Positions 9,798-20,908 are shown, numbered from the stretch's first letter. The stretch is 29,816 nt of DNA from Porogramme epimiltina (GCA_900155495.1 FTLJ01001126.1:1-29816); one strand, 5' to 3'. Notes: a model not told the origin generated them from the letters alone. Numbers and translations are program-made.

Positions 9798-10065
9798 CCG
9801 GTGTCAACGTATTGGAAGTCCGCGTCTCTCATAAGTCTTGATATAGTGTGCTACAGGGCTCCGCATGGGTCTTGCATGTTCACTGCTGCTCAGCGGTTAT
9901 CCGGTGACCCGTAAAACGAATCAGCCTAAAAAGACACGTCAATTTCCGATTTTGACCAGCTGGCAAGGCCCCGTGTTGATCGACAAAGTCACCGAGAACG
10001 CCGGAGTTGACTGATATAGAGCAGCTTCAGAGTATCCGACCGAGTTTAAGAACGCTCTCAATTAG

Positions 10066-10688
10066 CGTCAAGGTCCCCCGAAGCTCAAATTGGTGTTTGA
10101 TCTCCTATATTCTGGATCTAAGAGACTGGCTGTGCGATGACCACTACCCCGAATACATAGGCGTAAGGAAGTATGGGAAAGGGGCCCACCAAGCAACAGA
10201 CCATTCTTGTTGCAGCCCTGTTATTTCTCTCTGATAGAGCAAGAATATTACAGCTCATCGTAGCTACCTAGGTGGGAATGGATACAGAGCCGTCAGCCGG
10301 AGATGGTCTAAGTGGATTTGTACTAGTTGCAAAGCACATACGTGATATGACTGGCAAGCTCGTTCCCCCCGCTACATTTTACCCCGCACGTATAAGTGAG
10401 GTTGTCTTATAGCCTCTGAATGATGAGGTGTCGAAGAAGGTGCGTCGGGCGGGGCTTGAAGCTTGAAGGGCCTGGCAGCTTGGAAGGCTCGCTCCGAATT
10501 GTGGTCAGCCAACCGCAGCCACAACCCACGTGATACTTGTAGGCGCTACTCAGTTTCTGCACATCTTCCACCATACATGGGGCGGAACGTCTCTCTTTAC
10601 TGCCAGTGCCCGGCCTCCGCAATCCTCTGCTTCCTGGGACCATGAGTAGGAAATCTCTCTGTTCCTGGCACTGTCTCCCCCACTTCCC
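10066..10688. other. Spacer, no assignable gene
   Basis: No recognisable gene or repeat. A plus frame 10463-10645 and a minus frame 10407-10730 overlap, and neither has identifiable features. Confidence 0.35.
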
Positions 10689-10820
10689 CCCTCTACTCTT
10701 GCGGAGCTCCTCAAGCACCCAGACTTGCACCGCGTTCTCATCAAGTTGAAGATTAGCAAGCTCATCGAAAAGCTATATTGCCCACTTCGCGGCATCGTTC
10801 TCCCCCTGCGCATGTACAAG
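10689..10820 (+). other. Exon-like island, family unknown
   Basis: Forty-four codons with a convincing amphipathic character (AELLKHPDLHRVLIK, KLIEKLY, LPLRMYK) end exactly at AAG followed by GTGCTT, a possible donor. A pyrimidine-rich stretch ending in TGCAG at 10920 could be the acceptor, but the joined frame stops at once. It is probably a fragment of a decayed gene. No ATG is assigned and I do not recognise the family. Confidence 0.35.
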
Positions 10821-11056
10821 GTGCTTATCCCTCAATATTTAGTTCCCGCATCGATGCCACTGCGCTATCTCCAGTCCTACTAGCTGCTACGGACGGTCCC
10901 TGCCTTTTTTCCTTGTGCAGTACTGAGCGTATAGTCACTATATTCAGCACCTTCGCCGTGGCTTTCCCTCTCTGATAAACACGCCGTGGATGGGTACAGG
11001 AATAACCGCCTTAGTTACATCCTCTACCCCCTTGTAGAAGCCCCTGCAAAAGCAGG

Positions 11057-11227
11057 TTGCCGACCTTCACACCTTCGATCGAGTACGCCCTCGGGACCTA
11101 CCTCCCTGTAATCTACGCCCCGAAGCCCATCGATAAGGGGGACATGAGGAAGGTTATTTCTAGCGGCACAACAAATGGTGGTATCGCAGGACCGGAGCAC
11201 CTCAAACCGCTCAAGCATGTAATGCTT
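11057..11227 (+). other. Exon-like island ending at a strong splice donor
   Basis: Fifty-seven open codons (SIEYALGTYLPVIYAPKP, then GPEHLKPLKHVML) run to a GTAAGTCTGTCAATT donor. The donor context resembles those of R1 and R3 (GTGAGTCTATCAAT), and EHLKPL recalls EYLKPL in R1. It may be another diverged member of family R. Confidence 0.35.
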
Positions 11228-11589
11228 GTAAGTCTGTCAATTCCCCCCTTCCTTCTTCCTCCTCTATCCACCCGCACAAGTATCTCCGCGCGTACATTCC
11301 CATCTGCATGTCGTCACATCTTCTGCTTTCAGAGGGAGCATAATCTTTGCTCGTCCCGCTTCACATCATCATGATGGCGGGCCTCACGTTCTACCTCCGA
11401 TATTGTTATGATAGCACTATCATCACACTGTCTTTCCCATGTGTGTACCTTGACGAAATGTTAGCTCGGCGTGGCGGAACTGTCGGCATCACTTATCTTC
11501 TCTCCGCGCGGACTTTAATTATAGTGTAGCCCAAACACTCTGATCGGTCGTGTGGAGCTCGATAAAAGTGTACATACTATCCCCATATT

Positions 11590-11750
11590 GTCGTAAAGAA
11601 GATGGATACACCAGTGGGCGTTGTCGGGCACTCGCCGCATCGCCAAAGCGGGCAGCACGGAGGTGACTGAGACGATCAATTCCATGTTCTGATGCTACTC
11701 CCTCTCGAACATTTTCTACGCCTACCCCTTTGCTATTCCTGCTGGCCATG
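11590..11750 (+). pseudogene. HET-domain relic
   Basis: A short decayed copy of the HET core. DNA near 11593-11735 aligns with the DGYEWAW, DTCCIDK, TELTEAINSMF and YYSLSD..YAY block of the paralogs, read here as GSTEVTETINSMF, a stop, CYSLSNIFYAY. It has an in-frame TGA after NSMF and a shifted frame before that. No MWLL start, no QELLAP block and no C-terminal half are found nearby. Confidence 0.8.
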
Positions 11751-13231
11751 AAGGAACGATGTCACGCTCAGCAAGAAGTATAGTTCTGTAACTCCGTGGG
11801 CGGTATTGTTCCCCGTGAGAGTCCGCCCATATATCGAGAAGCAGCGCACATGGCGGACAGCGCTGCCGAGCAGGGCTAGACCCCTGTCGTGCGGTTGCAC
11901 ATGGCGGTCCGTGCTTCTGCGGGGAAAACTATATACCTTAGCATCCAAAGTTCACCGGGGGATAAAGAAATGGTCTAGCCTGTAGTACTCGCTCAGGCTC
12001 CTGCGCGCGTATGTATAAGACCTACGATTGGCTGCCAGTTGGAAGCTCTAGGTATTCCGGTTTCCAGGGGCTGCTCTACCAGGGTGAAGGGCATTGTGCA
12101 ATTAAGGTGGATGTACTTACTAAAGGTTGAACGCATAGGCGCTGGTGTCGGGAAGTCGTAAGGAGAATTCTGTTCTGGCGAGCAGTCTCAATTTGATTTG
12201 TGGTGCTTAACGCTCTACCGCATACGGCTGACGTCCAAGGGCAAGCTCAGTCCCCCATTGAGGTGCTTCTCCAGGTACCATGTGTCCCAAGAGTCAGTCG
12301 AGTCAGAAAGGTACAAGGAAACTCGTAAAACTTAGAGCTTGTTTTGAGGGTGCTGAATACACGCGCACTTTGACAGCGTCTCATGCTTCACTGGCGTCCT
12401 CGGACGAGGCACAGGCACCTAGGTCGGCGTTTCGGGACTTCTTTACGGGATCTCCGGGTGAAAGTGTCATGGATGCTTTAATGGCAACCGGTGGCCGGCT
12501 TTGGGAGAACAACGTAAGTTTTGGCGGTAGTAGAGTGCGGCCAAGCCTAAATACTCAAATGCTCGGGCGCGGCAGACGGGGAAAGGGGGTTTAACACCGG
12601 TACGATGAGATTTACCGTGTTTTCATCCCTTCGTCGAGGGAATAGTGGGACGGCCAAGGTGCTCGCCGGCCGGGTGGGCTTGTGACTCGGGGACGGAGAA
12701 CAACCCGGCAACGTCCGGCATGAGCGTGGCATTGGCCCGATATGGAAGGAGCACATCACGTGACCGCGGATCAAGATGGGGCGCCCACACATGGGGCGGA
12801 CTCCGGGGAGTCTTTCACAAGCCTTTCAACCGTCGACGTCGAAGACAGCCAGCCGAAGGTTGCCGGCTGCCAGAGTCCAGGGTATGTGGACACGCTTTGT
12901 GGTCTGTGCACAACACTGACGAGCTTTCGGTGCAGGCGCCGTTACCCTACGTGGCAGCAAAGTAACACTGGACAATGTTTCAAAACGTCTTGGCTCGCCG
13001 GACTTGACGCGTCATAATAGCCTAGGAATAGACCGGCCGAAGTGTCGCTTGGGTCGGCATTCCCGAAGACGTCGCACACCCCGTCCCACGCAACCTCCGC
13101 CACAACGTGCCCGGTTCCCAGACCCAGGCTCCCGACCAAGTGCTCGAGGTTCTGCACTGTGGGGATACCGCGCTCACGGTACCGATCCACCCCGGTTGGT
13201 GGGATGAACCTTGTCCTCCCTTTCCGCCCCG
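11751..13231. other. Spacer between HET relic and DUF6534 gene
   Basis: No assignable gene. One exon-like piece, 12280-12513 (78 codons, ending ALMATGGRLWENN at a GTAAGT donor), starts with an ATG and could be a first exon. I find no convincing second exon and no domain. CACGTG occurs at about 12757. Long frames at 12742-13017 (plus) and 12942-13469 (minus) overlap other frames and are probably chance. Confidence 0.35.
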
Positions 13232-13239
13232 TATAGATA
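13232..13239 (+). promoter_or_regulatory. Possible TATA box of the DUF6534 gene
   Basis: TATAGATA lies 76 nt upstream of the ATG at 13316, after a CT-rich stretch. Position and sequence are suitable but not conclusive. Confidence 0.35.
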
Positions 13240-13315
13240 GTCGCCTGCGTGTCAGGAGAAGGCGCCATGCCTCGCGTGCTCCCTTGTCCCCTCCCGCCCC
13301 GACAACCCTGACGCG

Positions 13316-15495
13316 ATGGCGTCGCCCACCCTCGATAACACTCTAGGCGCTGCCTTCTTAGGTACGTCGGCGAATTCACTGTTAGTATCCTGAGTAATGA
13401 CCTCATGATCCTAACAAAGGCACTATCGCAATGTCTTGGTGCGAGTATACCAACCTTATCACTCCTCACGCTCTCTCATACCCCACAGCTTCTACGGTAT
13501 CACCGTTGTGCAGACTTGGACCTACTACAAGCGCAATGAGGCGGATCCATTATATATGAGGGCGCTGGTGAGTGACCTAGCCTTTTCTGCTCCGTATACG
13601 TGCTTACCTCGATCACTAGGTGTTCTGCCTCTGGTTCGTCCTTCTTTCCCGAAACGCGTTACTCGGGTCCTCATCCTTCGTAAAGGGTGTTGGATAGTCT
13701 ACACTTTGCACTAGTAGTGCACGCCGCGTACTACTATGCTGTGATCAACTTCTTCGATCCATTCGCATTGGAGGTTCCTGTCTGGAGCATTCTGGTCAGT
13801 GTTTCGCGCCTCCGTTTCGACATGTTTCAGCAAATGTACTCACTTAGCCTTTCAGTCCCAGATATTAGTCACCGTAAGCACACCATCATCGGCTCCCACT
13901 AGCCATGTCTGACACACGTCGGGAAGGGTGTCAGCGATTTTGCAGTCAGATTGTGAGCCCTTCCTCTGAGCTCGCATTTCTACATCTCTCATATCACATG
14001 TCCTCTAAGAGTTTTCTGCCACCGAGTCTGGAAATGTAAGATTCAACACATGCATTCGCTCGTTTTGGCTTCTAATCGCCTTTTAGTGAGTAATCGGAAC
14101 TGGTACCTGTCGACTGCAATCGTGAGTGCTACTATATAACAAAGCTCTCGATATGTATCGTTGACTATCTTGGTATTCAGGTGGTGTCTTCCCTTGTTGT
14201 TTTCGGTAAGTCATCTCCTTGGTTTGCTACCGTTGAACGTCACTGAGAGATAACGGTAGGCGGTAGTATTGGTGAGTCTTCTGCATCGCAACCATATTGC
14301 CAACTCCCGACGCTGAAAGGAGCATACCTTACCTAGCCTTCCCCGTGAAAGCGTGAGTTCAACTTGGCTCTACGTAAGCTGTGATTAACGCGTCCATCAC
14401 CAGATTTGGCCTCCCCTCGTTCGCGGCGCTCTCCCAGATCTCAGTATGTCTGGACCACGCATCATCGCTTTGGAATATAACTGACGGAATGCCGTAGGAC
14501 ATCCTATACGTCAGCCTTGGAGCAGGAGTTGCGGCGGATCTCCTGATAGCAGGCTCGATGTGCATACTGCTTGCACGTCGGAGGACCGGATTCTCAAGGT
14601 GAAATAACTTCCCACTGACATCCGAGATCCTGTTGACACGGATTGCTTCAGAACGGACTCGATGGTCCGAGTTTTAATGATGTACAGTATCAACACCGGC
14701 GCGCTCACGAGGTAAGTATACGGCTTCGTCGGTCCCCGCGATCGCTATTCTAACTCTGCGCATTACGTCAGCCTATGCGCGCTCATGACACTTCTCACTG
14801 TGCGTGATTTCCAAGCGTATTTGGCAGGAGGCAGAGAGCACATCACGCTGACCTCCCACCACGCAGTACGCAAGCATGCCCAACAACTTCATCTTCATCG
14901 CGTTCTACGTCGTCCTTCCCAAGCGTGAGCTATTCCCGTCACGCGCGCTCGCACGCCGCTCACCGCCGCGCCCTTCCGTCATCTCCGCCCCGCCCCACTC
15001 CCACTCCGCCCCGCGCACTCCGCCCCGCACTCTCCGCTGCGCCGCGCCGCGTGCAGTGTTCCTCAACTCGCTGCTCGCGACACTCAACGCGCGGCGTCCG
15101 CTCCGCGAGACGAACTCGGGCACGATGATGTCCATCCCGCTCTCGTCGGCGTCCGGTGGCGCGCACATGTCCTTCTCGAGTCGGCACGCCCAGCACGGTG
15201 CGCACGGCGCGGGCTCGCGTGCGACCCGCGACGACCCGGTGCGTGCTTCTCGCGTGGCCGAAGCGTGGCCGGGAGGTGTCGGCGTACGCTGATAGGATCC
15301 GGGCCTCCCCTTTTTTGGATGCAGGTGAACCTTCGGATAGAGGTGCAAACTACCACGGACACCAAGACCGATTTGGATGGTGGTAGTGGGCTAGATGAGG
15401 AGGCAAGTGCTGGCCACTTCCTAGTCATCCTAGGCCTAACACATAGCACAGATATCGAAGTCGTGGCATGGGAGCCTTTCGAGGCGGCCCGTTGA
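13316..15495 (+). CDS. DUF6534-type seven-helix membrane protein
   Basis: Nineteen exons can be joined without a stop: 13316-13361, 13420-13438, 13489-13567, 13620-13633, 13686-13794, 13856-13873, 13927-13952, 14010-14035, 14087-14121, 14181-14205, 14260-14271, 14337-14352, 14404-14443, 14498-14598, 14652-14711, 14772-14799, 14867-14924, 15057-15238 and 15325-15495 (1065 nt, 354 aa). All introns are GT-AG and phases agree at every joint. The product starts MASPTLDNTLGAAFLG and has seven hydrophobic segments. Typical family signatures are YGITVVQTWTYY, LHFALVVHAAYYY, VFCHRVWKLSNRNWYL, GAGVAADLLIAGSM, RTDSMV, YSINTGALTSLCAL and MPNNFIFIAFYVVLPKLF then NSLLATLNARRPLR, followed by a hydrophilic tail. 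I know this pattern as the DUF6534 integral membrane family of mushrooms, function unknown. Exons of 12-19 nt make it easy to misannotate. The last exon could end earlier by a further intron. Confidence 0.85.
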
Positions 15496-16296
15496 CGTCA
15501 CTGTCGCTGTATAGACCGGAGCCCTGACTGTGCTGTTGCTACTACGTCATCTCTTGCGAGGTTATATATCGGGGCTGAGATAGGCGCTCCTCATTGTGTA
15601 GCTCAAGGTTTGACGACTCCACCCGCTTGCAATATCCCTTGTGATGATGGATTGTTCGTTGGTGCGGCGTTGTTAGGCCTCCCATCACCATTCCACAATA
15701 TCGCGCTTGTGGCGTCTCATAGGGTTTATTTCCCAGTGTACACCGTACAAGAAGCTAGTATAAAGTCTCAGATGGACTTGAGTTCTCCCAGACTACGTGG
15801 AACTTGAGAGAAATTTACATCTCTGTGCGGCCTGCGTGCCACAAGGTGAGGCTCACCACTCGGATCAGAATTACCCTCCTCAAATGAAGCCTTAGAAAAA
15901 CCACTTCCGCAAATCAAACAGGAGGTGGCGGGTGATAAGCTCATAAGATCATGGCATTGCATGTACATTATTGCGAGATAAAGATACCGTAGCCAATCAT
16001 CGCCACAGGACACATGGATGGTGGCGTTCATGTGGGAACGTTGAAACTACCCGAAACCTCCTCCACACAGCCCTCCTCCTGGCCGGAGTCCGAGTTTGCG
16101 ACTCTTTTCCTCCGGTCGAAGTCACTACTATTTAACAGTTGCCCTGCTCGAGCCCTAGTCGTCCTCTCATCCGACTTAACCTCAAAAATCCATTCAACTC
16201 AGTCCATTAGCACCGTCAAGGCAGCCCCCCTACACTGCTAAAGTGTACTCCAAGGACACGAAAGTAACATCCATGAGTTAGCATGCGGATATATTT
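15496..16296. other. Spacer upstream of HET3
   Basis: No assignable gene. A minus frame of 87 codons (15768-16031) has four cysteines but no recognised domain. Plus frames 15610-15807 and 16014-16241 lack features. Presumably it contains the HET3 promoter; an AT-rich GGATATATTT lies at about 16287. Confidence 0.35.
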
Positions 16297-16309
16297 GCTC
16301 AGTTAGTAT
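16297..16309 (+). promoter_or_regulatory. Shared pre-ATG element of the HET genes (HET3 copy)
   Basis: GCTCAGTTAGTAT, three changes from the HET1/HET4 form ACTCATCTAGTAT, ends 16 nt before the HET3 ATG. Confidence 0.4.
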
Positions 16310-16325
16310 CTCCTTTTCCAGTACA

Positions 16326-18645
16326 ATGTGGCTCCTCAATACCAAGACCGCCATTCTTCACAAATTCGACCGCCCGGAAAACGTTCCAGGAGGATACGCT
16401 ATCCTGTCGCACGTCTGGGGCAAGGATGAAGAGGAAGACACGTTTCAAGCAACTCGAGACGCTGCAAAGCAATGCAAGGACATTGCTACACGCCGCCGAA
16501 AATTTTCTTCAGTTATATCTGCACCGTTGAGTATTCTGGCTCAACCGCAAAAACCAATACGGGAACAGGGGGGTACGATATCGGGGGGGTCACAAGACTC
16601 CTCCGCGAAGGATTCCAATACGGCTGCAACTCGGACGCTGGCCACACCACGCGATTCCATGTCTCCCAAGATTCGTAACTTCCTCATCCAGGCCGAAAAA
16701 GAAGGATATGAATGGGCGTGGTCTGACACATGCTGTATCGACAGAACGAGCAGCGCAGAACTGACAGAGGCAATCAACTCCATGTTCCAATATTACTCCC
16801 TCTCCGATGTCTGCTACGCTTACCTCGTCGATGTACCCCCGGATACCTCTCCAGACTCCGACATCTTCCGCAACAATCAATGGCATGAACGGGGATGGAC
16901 CCTACAGGAGCTACTCGCACCTCGCATCGTTGTATTCATGTCCAACGGTTGGACACCACTTGGAAGCAAATACACGCTCGCCAACGTGCTCGAAGACGTG
17001 ACTGAGATCCCATCAAATGTTCTGCGTCTTGAACACGACTTTACGGCAGAAAACGTCGCCACGCGCATGTCTTGGGCAGCGAAGCGGAGAACTACACGTG
17101 TCGAGGACGGGGCGTACTGCCTTCTCGGGATATTTGGCGTAAACATGCCGACGCTCTATGGAGAAGGTCAAAACGCATTCTACCGTCTTCAAGAGGAGAT
17201 CACAAAGAATTTGGCGGACACCACTTTGCTTGTTTGGGGCACAGATCCCTCGGATGCAGTCCTCGTTGAGAATATGTCGACCCTCGAGTCTATGGCCACA
17301 AAACCAGGGGTCCGGCCACTGCAGCACGCGTATGCACCCTCACCCAAACACTTCTCGCGTTTCGGGGGAGGAGACAACCAACCATGCAACAGGGATAGCG
17401 CTCACGATGAGGTATTTACTCCTATCTTCACGCGAATGTGAACGGTTTAGATGATAACCTACCATTTGTGTTCAACAGGATGAGTCTTTGACTCTCACTA
17501 GCCCCGGCGCATCCATGGTCACTCCTTTCGGGCTTCGTGTCACTCTCCCAGTTCTAGAGATCGCGCAAGGACGCTACATTGCGTTCTTGGGTCACTCTAT
17601 GCCGCGCAGTGATAGCCCAAAACGAGATATGGTGTGGCTCGCCCTCCGAGTCGCTCATATTACTCCATCAGTGAATCAAGGACAGCCACCCATATACCAC
17701 TGCTCATGGCCAGGGTCCCCTCGGTGTATCACTATCTCCGGCGATCTTGCCTCTGAGCTCGGGAAGAAGTCTAAGCAAATGGACATCCGCATCTCCCTGC
17801 GGCCGACATATCGGGAGGGTGCCTTGTTGGGCCCTCAGCACATCATTTCCCGCCTTATGGCCAGCTCACCACAACGCCCCTTCCATTTCAAACCATCTTC
17901 TATTGCACGATGGGAAAGGGACTACAAGATCAAACTATTGGATGTGAAACTGCCTCCCGAGTCTCCTTGGACCGAGTCCTCGCAGTCCCCAACCATTCTT
18001 GTGTTTGAATGTCCGGATGGCGGTGGTCATGGTGTCATGGTCTGGATGATACTTGTGGTTGGATGCTGTTCCAGGGAAACGTCATCAAGAAACCAAGGTT
18101 TTCGCGGAATTATGCACTACACATCCGTCTATTACTGTTTCGATGGCTATCAAGAGGTGCACTCTCTCATTTCGGCCTATGAAGACAAACACGATTGTAA
18201 ACTGGATCACCTCACTCAAGTTCGAAGCCAGGGAGACACATACCAGCATGTGTATAAAAGCAGCACCAAGATCACAGATCTCGGGCCATGGAGGCAGCAG
18301 CTAGCGCGGTTGGAGCAGCAGCAGGTGCAGCTTGCGCAGCAGCGAGTGCAGCTGGAGGAGCAGATAGCGCAGCTGAAGCAGGAGCAGCTGCCACAGCAGC
18401 AGGCACAGACGCCGTTTCTGGAAATGTTGTTGTGGTATGCGATGCCTGAGCAGGAGCCTGTGCAGGAGCTGGAGCGGCGGTGGAAGAAGCTGAAGCAGGA
18501 ACAGCAGGAACTAGAGGGGCAGCTGCAGGAGATGGACCGGCAGCGGCTGGGTTGCAATATTCGGTTCAATCGGATGCGACCAACGAGCCATATTGCGACA
18601 TCACTCGAGGTAGACATTAGAAGCAGTGTCATGATTGTGCTGTAG
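16326..18645 (+). CDS. HET3: HET-domain protein with Gln-rich coiled coil
   Basis: Exons 16326-17411 and 17479-18645 (intron 67 nt, GTATTT...CAACAG, phase 0) give 750 aa. HET motifs: AILSHVWG (25-32), YEWAWSDTCCIDR (128-140), ERGWTLQELLAP (188-199), RMSWAA (247-252), TTRVEDGAYCLLGIFGVNMP (256-275) and YGEG (278-281). The linker between the first two is shorter than in HET2/HET4 and has no clear coil. VEDGAYC replaces VEDEAYC of the paralogs. The second half starts TPFGLRVTLPV and keeps CSWPG, ISLRPTYREG and LEVD. Its TLGRC segment is diverged. Between the H.C..DHL motif and NIRF lies a Gln/Glu/Leu-rich coiled coil (residues about 633-719) missing from the other paralogs. HET-domain proteins act in cytoplasmic allorecognition and cell death; the partner is unknown. 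No break is seen. Confidence 0.9.
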
Positions 18646-19554
18646 TGTACTTTCCCGTGTTGTATGCAGTTTCCGACATCTGGACGTGGAGTGTACGATC
18701 GCTAGAGGTCTAGGCTACGACAGTATTGTCATTATTGGAATCCTTACGTGTTTACTAACGCTTCGTCTGCAAAACCAGTGATAACTAGTACATGGAGAAC
18801 TGTGGTGACAGGGGTAGGACAGATGAGGTCTTCAAGGGATACTCTCAAAGGTTCTCCGTAATAGGTGTAATAGAAGTAAATCACGACGTAATGCCAATCG
18901 ATGTGACATTTCTATGCCACATGTGCACATCTGTGCCGTCTCGTCCCTGAGAACGTTCCTTCACGCCGACTACACAGGCAGCTGCGAGGATCTCTCGACA
19001 TGCATGTACTGCATTGCTCCATGCGACCATTGCACTTTCGGCCGCAGCTCGCTCATTTCTATTGGCGAGAGCGACGCAGACTCTGACTCTGTGTTCCACG
19101 GAACATCGGTACCTCTGACCTCGGTATGAGCGGCTGCACGCCCAACCTGGTCCCGATGGATTGGCTCTTCGCTGTACAAGTTGATAGAGGGAAGATGTCT
19201 TACAAGGTTCTGCTGTGTCTTGGTAGAATTGCAGCCTGAGAGTCGCAGTATTGGCCTTGTACAGTGAGAGGGACAAAACGCGTATCTCGTACGGTCCAAG
19301 CGACACACCAGCCCTCGTCGAAGGACGAGAGCCTAACAGGAGCGCATTTACTATTTGATGCTGGCGGGGGAAGTGGGCGAGTCGCAAGATGCGCTGCCTC
19401 TCTTGCAATCTGAACACAAGTGCAGTGCGCGATGAAGGGGGGTGTCGGCGGCAGTCGAAGAGGGTTGGGTGCCGGACAGCGGAAACCCTGCTGACATGAA
19501 CAGTCGCGAGACTCCGAGGGACCCGCGGACTCCGGCAATCCGGGCGGGATAGAA
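18646..19554. other. Spacer downstream of HET3
   Basis: No assignable gene. Minus frames 18881-19564 (227 codons) and 19200-19580 overlap in different registers. Neither starts with a recognisable domain, and the longer one is rich in Arg, Ser and Leu, as expected of chance frames in GC-rich DNA. Confidence 0.35.
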
Positions 19555-20530
19555 GGCCGGTCACGTGATAGAACGCGCACCTTGCTCCCCGCCGCTCGGT
19601 CGTCTCTTTTCCGAACTGCTGCTACTCTTAAATCTTTGCCTAGCCTCCGCCGTCTTCTGAATCCCCCTTCCCCGCTTCCGAAAGGAAACCTTGTATTTTA
19701 GCTTGGATCTTCCGCTGTTACACAGGTTCCGCTGCGGTCTACCATCATCTACGGCGTACTCTACTTGCCCTCATCTTGAGGAACTATCGCGTCCACAGCC
19801 CCACACAAGGCCGCTGCCCCCAATCAACGCACCTCGGACACTGGCTAACCTGACTTTCACATCCGAAGAACGCCCAAGGGTACGTTTTCCCGCGTCGGTG
19901 AACACATGGAGGGTTGTCGTCGAAGAGCTTAGAGGGCGCGAGGGTGTCGAGTCTCGACCGTTCTCGACGTCGTTGTGGCCGCAATAGAGCGCAGGACTGC
20001 GCGATCGGAACCCCTTCGCCAGCTACTAGCTCACATATCTGACGTCGTATTCGTCATCGACAAAGCATTAGGCACCTGTAAGTTTATCAATTCGTCTATT
20101 CTCTTCCCCTCCCTCATCTTCTACCTGCATAACTATCTTCTACTACACGGACTTCGCTAGAGAAAGTGAGTGCCTCCTCCCATGATCACGAAGGTTTCGC
20201 CCTCTCGCCCCCTCTGCGTCCTCCCAGGCTCGATATCGTGGGCAGTAGTAGTGAGCTACATAATTTTTCCGCTTGAGCTTTTCTAACCCTAACCCTACGC
20301 TTAGTCACCACGACGCCCTCGTCATCACATATGACCGACCCCGGTCGTTGGCCACCCCTGCGTCCCCCACGCATGGACAAGCCAAGATATGGCGATCGGC
20401 AGGACACCCAACATCTTCGTTCCCGCAACCGTCGACCTGGAAAGGTGATTTTGGTAGCAGCATACATACGTTGTCTTCTGTTGTAACGTGGACATTGCCT
20501 CTGGGCAATAGCAATACAAGTCTTCACATT
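19555..20530 (+). repeat. Family R degenerate gene copy R2
   Basis: Begins with GGCCGGTCACGTG, also at about 29106. The stretch CTGCTGCTACTCTT...TTGCCTAGCCTCCG(C/T)CGTCTTC at about 19616-19660 is matched at about 24076-24110 in R3. From 19857 on it matches R1/R3. The frame reads LLAHISDVVFVIDKALGTC up to a GTAAGTTTATCAATTC donor at about 20078. At 20275-20310 it has the same intron end and exon start as 6637-6680. Its end (about 20465-20520) resembles 7345-7410. No complete frame exists, so I class it as a decayed gene copy with its promoter. Confidence 0.5.
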
Positions 20531-20908
20531 CAGACAGTCTGTCCCAGGTAGAATGAGTCTGCGCCTACCGTGAGAAGCCAGGGGCCTGGCCCACAATTAT
20601 GTCGGAGGACATAGACTGCCGAAGCTTAACGCCTTGTAAATTTGGGTTTCTCGACACGTGGACTGGACAGCGTTGTTACTAATCTCGCCGCGTCATGATT
20701 CATCCTCTTACCCTCTTCGAATTCGACTTTAAGTCGCTCCTTTGGAATACTCTCTACGCTTACCAACTCATTCCCCTAGTAGCGGCCGTTGTCGCGTAGA
20801 CCTCATCTTATTGAGTGTACCAGCCCAGAAATCATCTTGGGCTTTATAATCTATCTTTGTCCGAGCACGTGAAGGTATGTCCTTCGCAAGTGTATTATCG
20901 GGTTTGAT
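20531..20908. other. Spacer upstream of HET4
   Basis: No gene. A TTTATAAT at 20843-20850, about 90 nt before the HET4 ATG, is a possible TATA element. Confidence 0.4.

Larger units (their letters stand above)
9035..10065. repeat. Segmental duplication, copy B
   Basis: Second copy of the segment at 4010-5050, including the three-exon minus-strand gene with introns of the same two lengths (81 and 162 nt) and its TATA region. It lies downstream of HET2, as copy A lies downstream of HET1, so HET plus DUF3237 may have been copied as one unit. Confidence 0.7.

Noticed and set aside
12942..13469. Minus-strand frame of 175 codons
   Set aside because: It overlaps the promoter and first two exons of the well-supported DUF6534 gene on the other strand.
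14905..15348. Minus-strand frame of 147 codons and several overlapping frames at 14876-15449
   Set aside because: They are shadows of the GC-rich exon 18 and intron of the DUF6534 gene, which has a continuous spliced frame with family motifs.
18216..18632. Minus-strand frame of 138 codons very rich in Cys and Ser
   Set aside because: It is the reverse-strand shadow of the CAG/GAG-rich coiled-coil part of HET3, where CTG/TGC complements read as Cys and Ser.
20282..20300. Telomere-like CTAACCCTAACCCTA
   Set aside because: Only two units, and the homologous site at about 6642 reads CTAACCTTAACCCTA just before an AG acceptor. It is best read as the branch point and 3' end of an intron in family R, not an interstitial telomere.
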